Assembly: GCA_948146395.1 (NCBI GenBank)
Contig: OX411544.1
Coordinates: 60,783,856 to 60,847,855 of the forward strand
Origin: Fragum whitleyi
Taxonomy: Eukaryota; Mollusca; Bivalvia; Cardiida; Cardiidae
DNA: 64,000 bases
Direction: 5' to 3'
Below the pieces are notes generated by a model. That model ran no database searches. It worked only from the letters and a program-made list of their open reading frames with translations, and was not told the origin of the DNA. Positions 27,301-39,300 of this stretch are shown here, piece by piece (position 1 is the first letter of the stretch; the number at the start of each line of letters is the position of its first letter). The translations under genes and the position numbers were made by a program.

Positions 27301-30300
27301 CCTTACATACATCCGAGGTCTGTTGCAGTTTACGGAAATGGCCGAGTGATGTTCCGAATGAATCATTGATGAATAAAACCAATTTTCCACCAATTAGATA
27401 GCAAGTCTGGTTCAAGCCTTTCCCATAATAACTCAGTAGAAAGCAGGTAGTTAAGGCCGAAATCAGACTGCACATTTGTGCAGGAAGATCTTCATTTTAA
27501 CCCTTTCCTGTTTTACACAATTTTAGACCTGTCCAAATTCACTGGTTTTGTAGGTTAAAATTTAAAGTGGACTTCATTTGAAAAATAACCATTCAGTAGG
27601 TTAGAAAATAGTGTGGGAAAAAAAGAAATTGTTTGTCACAAGCAATTTCATCTTTTTTTCCCAATGTTTTCTCAATAATAAAATCACAGGCACGTAAAAA
27701 CCGGGATTACACAGGAAAGGGTTAACTCTCTTCTAAAGCTTTTTTTTGCTATGAACAGCATGATTCCAATGGTATGATATGAGCAAACAAGAGTTCTACT
27801 ATATTCTTATTTGATTGCTGAATGTAAAACATCTATCATTTCATTTCAGTGAAGGAATTGTTCAAAGTTAAGGGTTTTTTTACATGTCGATGGCTCAGTA
27901 CAAAACAGTTGTAACTGCCAATATTTCAATAGGCAGTTACAACTGTTTCCCACTGAGCCATCGATGTTACATGTGAAAATTAATGCACCCAGTCAGAGTC
28001 CAATTAGGCCAACAGGGTATGTTATAATCAACTTGGTAGAAATCAATTAGATGATGATGAATATACTAGATATCAAAACTAGATACCCTCTAGTTTCAGC
28101 TTATATTATTTTCCTGGGCTACATTTTTGTTTGTTAGAGCTTCATCAAAGGAATTTGCCTGTCTAGTACTGTCTATATTGGTTCACTGATTTAGTTGGAG
28201 GAGACATTGAAAAAAATTGTGGATGACCAAAAATACATGACCAATATTAGGCAAACACAATGGGTCATCTTTAGCACTTTTATCAAAAGTTTGAAATAAT
28301 AACTTCCTTCAAAGCTGTGTTTGATTAGAATCATCTCATTGCTATTAAAAGGGAGCTTTTATTGGAGGCCATGCTTAAAAATTGATGGCTAAGTGCAAAA
28401 TAATTGTAACTGCCTAGTGACCTTGATGTTGTGGGTAAGGGCCTTTACTAGAGGCTTCAAGATTTTTTAAAATCACACTAAAAAAGGTCGAATTCAATTC
28501 CAAAAAGGTGGATGGGGTTCTATTAGAGCATGGGGCTCTACTTGAATTTTTACAGTATGTGAATTTAAAGACAGATACCTTTTGAAGAACAATGAGTAGT
28601 GTCTGAACTGGCTTTGGAGTTCTGTCTGCTATATCTTCTTCTAAACTGATGGAAAACTCTGAAACATGAAATCGAGGTAGGATTAGCTTTGATAATTCAA
28701 AAGCTTTATTAGAAAATAAGAGGCCCATTAGGGCCCCAAAATGCTATGTAATCAAGCTTTCCTTAAATTAATTCAATATTTCAAGAACATTTATTCAACA
28801 ACAACAACAAAAGCGCCAGTTAAAACAGCAACAAAACAACAAGTGGAACCAAAGATTCAATTGCAGGTACTGGATATTGAAAAAATCTTGAGTTGCTGAA
28901 AAATGTTTTAAAACTCAATAAAAAGTGAAATCATTTATCTAGGTAGTTCTGCTATACTAGCATTACTTTTGATACTGCATATAATTGTTCAGTAGTAGCT
29001 TCTTTTCTATAGCATCATGCCTTCAGTTCTGCTTTACCAGCATTTTTTCTGGTACCAAAGTACTGTTGGAATTATAAGTCTATTGGGTCAAGAGTTCAAA
29101 TTCCATCTTTTCTGTAGCATTCCTTCAGTTCTGCCATACCAGCATTTTTTCTGGTACCAAATTACTGTTGGATTAATAGGTCTATTGGGTCAACAGTTCG
29201 AATCCTACCTTTTCTGTAGCATTCCTTGAGTTCTGCTATACTAGCATTATTTCTGGTACTAACAGATTATTTAGTCAAGACTATTTATGTTAATCAAAAC
29301 TCTACCTTTTCTGTAGCATTCCTTCAGTTCTGCTATACCAGCATTATTTCTGGTACTGAGTAGTTCAACAACATCTACCACATCTTCTGTCTGTAAAATA
29401 TAGTTAACTAAGTTATCAGTATAAAAGTACCTTATATTCTTACAATAAACCCCTTAAAAAACGCTTGCATATTATAAAATGTACAATTATCATGATAATA
29501 CTTTATTGAAAACTGTATTTTAATTGACATAATGATGAGTTTTAATCACTACTTATCGATAGCTCAGCGTAAAACAGTTGTAACTCCCTATATGTTTATA
29601 GGGAGTTACAACTATTTCATGCTGAGCCATCAATATTTGATAGGTTGCTACCAAAAGTTGAAGCTGTAGCTAGAAACATATAGGCATTTAGAATTGTTGC
29701 ATGTTTCCAGTCTGTATATGACAATCAGGTAAAACACTAAAGAACACTAAAAGTTAGTACCTTCTTTTGCAGGTTTATTCCAAAATTATCAATATTTGCA
29801 ATGAAAGCTGAAAGCAATCAAAACCATATTCACAGCATATTATAACAAAAAAGATAATCACAAAACTATAGAATATGCCTATACATGTATTTCAAAGGAT
29901 CTTGAATCATTTTGAAATAATTCTTTATTAGTACAATGCTGTAAAAGTAATGCATGGCAAAAGCAAAGCATAGAACATTCTTGACTGGAATCTTACTTAA
30001 TAATGTATACAGTTATGTGAAAGGTGTAACTCATGCATCAGTGTGTAAAAATTCGAGTTACAAAATCTTGAAAAGATTTTATAATACTTTCAAAAGAGAG
30101 TTTTTCGATAATTGTGAGGAAGCAAAGCTTTATTTCTAAGCAAAATTCTCACATTTTTAAAAATATCAAAATCATAGCAAAGCTTAAAAAAAGCTGCAAG
30201 GTAAAAACCTTCACAAAATATTTAAGTAATGATACCTTGCTTTCCATATTGTTCTTACGTGCAAAACAGGTACCGTTTTTAAATGCCCAAAAACCTTTTC

Positions 30301-33300
30301 AGATCCTGAACGCAAGGATGATGAAAGTCAAATATGAGCCTGTGCGTGACAATTTCAACAATTTCAAAAGTAAGCCAAGCAAAGACTCTGGCCAGCCTGT
30401 GCATATGCAGTCTGTCCAGAGTCTTTACTTTGCGTTTTCTAGATAGATAAGGTCTCAAAGTATCTAGAGACATTCAAGCAATCGTCTTATTACACTTTTT
30501 GGCTATCGATGCTGCTCAATTTTTTTTCCTCACTCACATGTCAAATTGTTGGAAATGCACGCACAGGCTCATATTATAGTGACTTACAACTTACAAGTCA
30601 GTTTTAGAATCAAAGATGAATTTCAGGATTTTTAGCATACTGAATTTTATAGGTCAAAATTGAAAAGCCAACCACAGTAAATTAGACACCATTTCATAAT
30701 TCTTAGCTATACGGCAATTTATCTTGCATGATTTTTTTTCATTTTTTTAAATCTATGGATCTGGGTAAATGGCAAATTGAAGCAATTAAGCATAAGCACA
30801 AAATATAAGCAAAAAGCAGAATAATAATTCATTTCAAAAATATTTTAACAAATTTAAATGCATCTACAATAAAAGATTTATAAGTGTCATTATTTATATG
30901 ACGAGAAATACCACATTTTCACAGATCAGTTTCACAAATTCTCATCACACCCATGTAATATGAAAACTATTCAATGGGGTTATTTCTCTCTGCGAAATAT
31001 GTCATATAAAAGATCATATTATACATCCGCACAGACTGATCTTAGTCAGACCATAAGTCCACCAGAGTGTTGTGTACACAAGAAATATGCAGAAAAATAG
31101 TTATATTAATCCACTTTTGTGTTTAACTTGACCCAAGGAACATCCACATAGGACTTTGATCCATAAAAGATATATATAAAGCGTCTTTTTACTTTGTTCT
31201 CATAATCAATGTAATGGGGATTTCAAAATGATAATTTTAGGATGATGCTCGCACCAGAATGAAGCATGCCTATGATATACATTCCAAGATTTTTAGTAAG
31301 TCTAATTACCATACTTTAAAACCTCATACAGTATTAGTAATACAAATTGACAAACACTATGTCTATTACCAACACAACAATATATGTATCAAAAAAATTT
31401 AACCCTAATCCTGCTGAATTGAATTAAAAGCATGATTTTTTTCAAAGATTTTTTAAAACAGTCTGGCACAATTTTCTTTACATTAAGGTAGTGTACCCAT
31501 AATAGTTCTGCAACATTTCCTAACTCATGATCTTTCACAAAGTTAACCAAGGTCTCCTAATGAAATCATTAGGAAACCTCAGTTTACACTGTTAAATTTC
31601 ATGACTTCTGAAACATCTCATAAATATAACAGGCTCACTACCCTAATTCAGTGGAAAGCAGACAGAGTAGGCTCAGATCAGTCTGCACCCCTGTGCAGGC
31701 TGATCTTAGTCTATACTGTCTGCCAAAGGCTTTTTTTACAACAGAAAAATGCTGTGAACAGCATGAAAAGGGTCTAGACACCATTCCATGATAAATAAAA
31801 GCCATACCTCTCTGCTAGCACTGGCCTGTAAATCATAGTTTAACTTCTAATATTAAAACAACTATTTGATAGAATAAATTATAAAATCCCTCATCCCCAA
31901 AATCTTACTAATAAAATTCAAAAATACATATAGTTGAAAAATAGTAATTAAAGAAAGAAATATAAGCCTGTGTGTGATATTTCCAACAATCTCAAATGTG
32001 CACCAAGCAAAGACTTTAGTAAGCCTGTGCATTTGCACAGTCTGGCCAAAGTCTTCACTTTGCACTTTGTAGATAGATAAGGTCTTAAAATGTGTCTTTG
32101 GACAGTCAGAAAATATTCTAATTTACCTACATGGCTTTATAGGCTGCTTAATAATGGCCCTTTTGGTGAATGTAGGATGTTTTGGCCACGGACGTTTTGG
32201 CCACTAACGGTTTGGCCACAATGTTTTTCAAAGTAGGACCTTTTGGCCAAATTCTATTATATGGGTATTAAAAAGTTTGTATATAGCAATTAATTGTTAT
32301 GCTTTATTTTTTTTCTTCTCATTTAACTATTTGTCCACTAAAGAAGTGTATTTACAAGGTAAAAATATCATACCATTAACAAAAATGTGTTAGAAAAGGA
32401 GTTTATTTTCTCAAAGAATTATACATTTTTGGCAAAATATTTTATAGGGAAAAATTCTTAAATCCCTATTAAATTGTTTATAATGATCAATTAAATGTTG
32501 ATGATTGAATTTTGCAAACTTGCTTTGATCTACATGTAACAATTTTTGTTTTATCTTTTGTCCATTTATTGGGTACATGTAACAATTTTTGTTTTATCTT
32601 TTGTCCATTTATTGGGTAAATAGTTGATAGTTAATTTGATTTAATAAATATAGTCAAATTCTTTTGGCCAAAAGAAATGATCTATGGTTGTGCTTTCTAA
32701 GAAAAATCCATATTGTTTTTATCTTATATTTTCATAAAATATTTGAAAGAAATATATGCAGATATTGCATTTTGTAAACTTTATATTGTTAACATTTCAT
32801 ATTATTTTCAAATAATTTATTATCATGGTAAAGTATTGTAAGGGAGTCCCAAATAAGGGATTTTTTTTTTCTTTTTCAGATGTGCTATTAAGTGATTAAA
32901 CACATTAAAACGGTAAAAAATGTCAATATTATTATCTAAATGACTAAAATAACAACTTTAAAGTGATTAGAACTTCTTAAAATGACTTATTCTTCCAACA
33001 AATATTTTTCGGCCAAAAGGTCCTGTTTCAAAAAATATTGTGACCAAAACGTCCGTGGCCAAAACGTCCTGGCCAAAACGTCCGTGGCCAAAACGTCTGT
33101 CCACCCCTTTTGGTACATCTGAAATTGTTGGAAATGTCACACATAGACTCAAAAATATGAATAATGAAACGAAGCACCCCATGCAGGTGCCATGCAGGCT
33201 CAGCTGTAGGTGCTACCATCCAAAGGGAAACTTAATTATTTCTCTATCCATAACTGATGTTGATGTAGCATATTGACAGTCAACTCATTTTAAACTTAAA

Positions 33301-36300
33301 TTTCATGTGATATGTACTGTTTTAACTCGCCTGTTTACTGGATTTTTCCTGGCAAAAATTGCAATGATTCTGTAAAATAAGCCATTTTGATTGGTCTGTA
33401 TAAGGGAGTATGGGGTTCATCTCAAAATATATACATGTATATAGATGATTACCAATATCTGGTCATATGGTTTTTGCACAAAGACTCTAACACTCATTTT
33501 AATATTCTCAAGAAGAAAATTATGCTGACAACATTGATTAAATAAAAAATTGATTTTTATACAAAAATGGCTCCCAAAAAAATATTCACTTTTGACACGA
33601 TACCAATGCAAATCAGAACTATTTAGGAAGAGACAATTCCCTGTTCCTTTTATTATAGAAGCTCTAGGTATGATAGGCTGGTATTAAACATGTAGATTGA
33701 TGGCCAAAATCATTATTTTACTTTCAAAAATTCTGAAAACCATACTTCTTCATGGTATTAGATTGAAAAATTGACACGACTAGCAAAAATAGTTTCCAAC
33801 AATTCATTTTAGAAAACTTTGGATAAATGTTGGTCCATAGAGAAGTCAAATGCACAATACTTTGATTTCATCCATAATAGTAGAGTCGCTTAGGTAAAAA
33901 ATCGTGACAAGTCGGACGAAAGTGCCATTTTTTGTTCATAGTTAGAGGGATCGATGGGCAATATTTTGCACAGGGGGTGCCCGGATTTTGAGGCCTATGA
34001 GACTAGAAATCGTTGATTAAATGTTCGGATAGTGTACTATCCGACTACTGTTCCTTTTAAACGAAAAAAATCCTATTATGTCAAACTCCTATAAATATTT
34101 TGCATTAAAACTATATTTACAATAAGAATGAATTAAATTTCAAATCTTAAAGCATAAAGGAATTTAAACTGGTTGTTAAATTTACAGTTTTAAGACAAAA
34201 GTATCATTTTTGTATTATCGGCATTTCAACATTTTAAGGGATCGGCAATTCAAATGATTCTGGTTTGCGAAGTTGCAAAAAGATAGTCCTGATCGTAGGT
34301 TATACTATCAGCGTGAATCTGAAATGGGAGTGCCCGATTTTACAAGCTTTAAAATCTTGAAATCGGTGATCAAATATTCGGATAAATTGCTATCCGAATA
34401 CCTTTCCTTTTGAGATTTTACAATTTAATTTAACTGGACAATACTCAGAATATTGTTGAGTAACTGACAGGGAGGAAAGTAATAACAAGGATTAAGATTA
34501 TTAAAATGTCTGAAGCCTATTATTTTCTTGGTGAACCTATGTAATGAAAATCAAATGATTTCAATAATTTTGCTTCTTGATCTTATTTGTTGATTCGTGA
34601 TACCTGAAGGGTATAACTAAAATGATTTTCAAGCCGTCACATTTTTTTTTTTACATTTCTCGCGTATATGCGACTTGAAAGTGCGATCCAGGTGGTAGTT
34701 AATTTTCACGTCACTATTCATCGCGGGTCAATCAATGATGAATTGCTAGAAAATCTTTTAAGTACTGATTTTTGCCATGTCATCACGGCTTTTGCTGTAT
34801 TATCGACAAATCGTCGAATATGTCGGCGAATTACCACCAGTTCGTCGCAAATAAAGAGACGTCACAGGAACACGGGCTTTTCTTTTTATGAAAATTAGTG
34901 CTTTTTTATTTCAATTAAAAATGAAATTGCTAACCTTACACTCATTAATAACCAAGTGATTGATGAAATGAAAATAAGGCACATGATTGATTTAAATGAA
35001 ACGCGTTTGTTTACTTTCCAATTTTATGATCTGTTTTGTCTATGTTATGCTAAAGTCACACAAAGGTCAGCGTCGTCGACACATTGGCGATTCCTATTTT
35101 TCATCGGACGATTAGTAAAAAATGACGTCGACCGGGCGTCGGTCGCTATCTCAGGACAAAAATGCTTTGCAGTTACATAAATCTCGGCCGACGTGACGAT
35201 GGCTAAATTCTTCTCCAGAAATCATGGTCAATTGAACAAAGCATGCTGATGATACGCCGGTGAGATGCTCCGGTGATGCATGGCCGACTAGTCGCCGATC
35301 ACTTCCATAAGTGGAAGGGTCAGAAATGACTTCTGCGATGTGAACAAAATCGGCCGGAGCTCGAAGGATAGACAGCGATAAGTCGTCGATACAATATTGT
35401 CATCCACAAATCTAAAAGACGTCGTCGACTAGCCGACAGCTACAAACTTGAAACTCACCGACGCATTGCCGATCTACTAAAGGTCCGCTATTTAATAGGT
35501 TGATGAACCGATCAGTCGCCGGCGACTAGGCGTCGTTTTTATCATCGATTCTGTATAAATGCGCATCGCCGACTCGTCGGATTGTTTATGTGACAGTAGC
35601 TTTAGGGGCTTTTATAAAAATAAGCAAGTATTAGAGAGTTACCTGATCAGTTCCAGTAGTTAGTGCAATCGTTTAATCTTATTCCACCTCGTAGACTCAT
35701 GAAATAATACTATATTCTTGCATAACCTGAATGTCCATCAAATTGTTCTATAAATTTTTGTAAAAGTACAAAAAACGCACAAAGTGAAACTCTTTCGAAA
35801 TGCGTATCAAACACTCGGCAGATGAACAATTAAGATAATAATTATAAAAAAACAGTGTACGACGATTGATCCAGAACTTCGTAGAATGAAAAACCTTAGA
35901 AAGCTTGACTATCAAAATCAAAATTATACAATAATTTAATGCAATATTTGTATACTAAATGTGAAAAGTTTTTAATTTGTGCAATAAATAGCGATTGTAG
36001 AGAGGAGAAAAAAGTCTTTGACATACAGCCCACACGTAGGCGAAGGAGCCAGAACGTTAAATATGACGTCATCGTTGACTCTTTTCTACATAGTCTCCGT
36101 TTACTCCGATGCCTTTCTGTGACTGATAAACTAACATGCAGAAAGTATCCACACTCCCTTTGGAATAAAATTTGTGTAATAGTTCTGTATGAATCGTAAT
36201 AATTCTATTCAAGTGCAGACCCTAATGCTGGACCTTTATTTAGGAAAATGATAAAAATCAATTTGAACGAGTGTTTTTGTTGAAACTTCATTACAATGTA

Positions 36301-39300
36301 TACCCTTCTAAATCCCCATTAAAAGCCTGTCCCTCTTTGAACATCCGGGGTAACTTTAGAAAAAGGTTCATTTTGCACATAATTATATTTTCCCTAAATC
36401 ATCTTGAATTTTTGGGTTGATGAATAACTTGGACGAGGAAAAAATATAAGAAATAAAAGGTAAATTTTTGTGTTGTTTTTACGTCAGATCACTATTCTCT
36501 GGAATAATCAGTCTTAATTCAACGTAAAAACGTTTCCAACCGAGTTTAAAATGTTACAATTGATTTCCTTTTGCGTCTTATTTAGTTCTGCCAAGAAATT
36601 TCAACTAACGTTAACGAATATTCTCAGAAAAAATATTGATGTAACGGATTTTCATTGTTTTTAAGCTCCCTCTGCCTTAGCTCCTGTATGTTACTATACC
36701 AACGAAATTTTAAGGCTGCCAAATATTAGTTTACAAAAAAAATAACATTTATAATATTTATACCGTACGAAGATACTGAACTACACACTCAACAAACTAT
36801 ACACCAAACAAGCAAGAAATGCGAAAGTTATGGGCCAATTTTACAAATTTATGGATCAACCTTCGCATGACTATAACCACATCGACATCATCGTGTAACT
36901 GGCTTTATGAGAAAACCTTTTTTTTTTCTTTTTGCCTGTATAATAATATTGAACGCATGGCTAAAAGCATTTGATTTTAACTGAATATTTGATCAATAAA
37001 TATTTTCAGAGCAATCTGTACTGACAAAGGGTTCCTGTAACTAAACGCATGTTCGCATGATTTAAGTTCCTTTTTTTAAGATTTCATATCTTCGTACACT
37101 ACATAGCACCGAGCAGCTGAGTGTTGGAAGCCGCACACGGTGCTCTTTATTAGTTTTTTTTTAATTGTTTCATCTTTATAAGTGTTTTAATATCGTCACC
37201 ATTTTGATAGGATGTCATTCTGTGACCCCTGAAATGTATTGAAAGTTCTATCCTTAATAGAAATCGTAGGACCGGGTATTTAAGTTTTAACACGGATAGT
37301 ATATGACTTTCAGGAAGATAGTTTCTGACTAGAATGGCAATCAATTTGCTCTTCTTAGGTAAAGACATTGTTTAACAATTTTAGTCTTTGAATTCACCAG
37401 GAAGTATGAACACTTTTCAATGAATTTCTGTCTGAATGGGGCTGCTGGAACACCTAACCGTTGAGCTCTCATATTAGTCTCATTAGAACTAGCATATTTG
37501 AGTAGTGAGTAAGGCATTTTAAACAACTTTTAAACACATCTAGGAGTCTAGAACTACTAGCCATGGATTCCTTGATTTTCTCTTACCAGTACTACTATGA
37601 CGTCCTTTCCAGTTCTAAAGCTGCTAATCGAATATAGGTTAACGAGTATAAACCCGTTGATGGAAGGACATTGCCGGTAAGGGTAAGTGCCACCGTCGCG
37701 GATCGATTTAGGAACAACTTAAATAGACGGTCTGGTGCGCTATCACATGCGATTTGGCGGCACCGGTTTCACTATTCGAGCGTAAAACAGCTCATTGGTG
37801 AGAGACTGATACGAAAACTTTTTCAACGCGACTGGGGATCGAGGCTGGGACTGCTCTGCAATGTGCTTCCCGGTCCTGTGAATTGCTGTGCTTGGACAGA
37901 TACGACAGATAACCTTTTTACCTTCGACATCAAGTGATACTTAAAAATAGGAAATGACATAGTTAAAAGTATGTGCAACAAATCTCAACTACGGTTATCA
38001 AATTACACGTATAATGCAGCCTTTTTAGCTATACTATGGCATACAGATGGTTAGACAAACAAACACTTGGACACCGACTAAAATTACCATTAAAATTGAT
38101 GCGGGACTAAAAATGAGTAAAGTAGAGATAAAAACGACACTTTGGTGTTATCTTTGTACGTCAAACAAAGAGAATTCGCAAATTTGAAAATAAAAGGAAA
38201 AGTATCCGGATACACATTTATCCGAAATTTGAAATCGCTCTTAAGGCGTATCTAGACCCGCCAAGTCGGGCACCCCTAGTGCAAAGGTTATCTCATGATA
38301 GTAGCTTACCATAGACAAAAACTGGCACTTTCGTCCGACGTGTCACGATCGACCCAATATTTTTACATAAGAGCCTAGACTATAACTCAAAATGAGGTAT
38401 TAGCTTTAATTATGCTTAAACATCCATAAGTACATATTCCAGGATATCTAATACACGTCATTAAGATAAAACACATAGTTCCTCGCATAATTCATTATTG
38501 AATCAAATGAATTGTCCATTTGAGATGATTCTAATGGGTTCCAACGACATAAGATTTAATAATGAACAATTTTTCATCCAAAGATGTCCACTCTTTCTGA
38601 GATTTATCCTACTGTGAAGTACTGTACTTTTGATACTGGTTGCTTAATGAAAATGATCGCTCAATAGTCGCTTGAGCAAATTGACTGTATTTAAACCTTA
38701 ACATTCTTACTCACCAACTATGGGAACAACACCAGAGTGATGAAATTGTCTCAGCTTTTTGTTAACCCTTGTCATGCCGAATTAAAAACCTTGGCAAAAT
38801 TATATTTAAATCAAAGTGCTGAAAGCTCTGTATTTCCTAATTGTGAGTCAGTATTTGATTTTGTAAAAATAATTTTTGAAACTTTTCTGGTTTAAAAAGG
38901 AAAATCAGGTTGTATAGACTAAGATCAGACTGCACATATGTGCAGGCTGATGTTTGTCCATACCTCCTGCTAAAGCAGGAATATTCCGGGATCAGCATGA
39001 CAAGGGTTAATTTACAAAGAAGCTGAGGTGATAAAATCATACATATCACCACAATTCTATGAAATAAATCTACATAATTATCATGATTAAAAAAATATTA
39101 GAATATTCCTTGATCAGTTTGGTTTACCTTCTTGCTTATTTGTATAGTCTGTAACAAGTATAGCATATAAAGTATAAAATATCATATAATATTTAGCAAG
39201 ATACTTTAGCCCTGCTCTGCCAGAATGTTTGGGCCAATCAGTAACAAATATGGCCTGTATAAGATTAAAAAAAATTCAAGAGGGCCATGATGGGCCTAAC

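Larger units (their letters stand above)
31965..33155. repeat. AGCCTGTGTGTGAC-family element carrying a nested insertion
   Basis: Begins with the family word AAGCCTGTGTGTGATATTTC and ends with AAATTGTTGGAAATGTCAC, matching the ends of the other copies. A 939-bp TIR element interrupts it after position 32166. Confidence 0.75.

Noticed and set aside
32967..33219. Overlapping open frames rich in GRFGHGRF or TKTSWPKRPWPKR
   Set aside because: Translations of the iterated GTTTTGGCCACGGAC words at the right end of the TIR element.
37671..37937. Plus-strand 88-codon open frame with Arg-rich start
   Set aside because: Overlaps a diverged tRNA-derived SINE (GCCACCGTCGCGGATCGATT) inside the 33.9-38.4 kb element.
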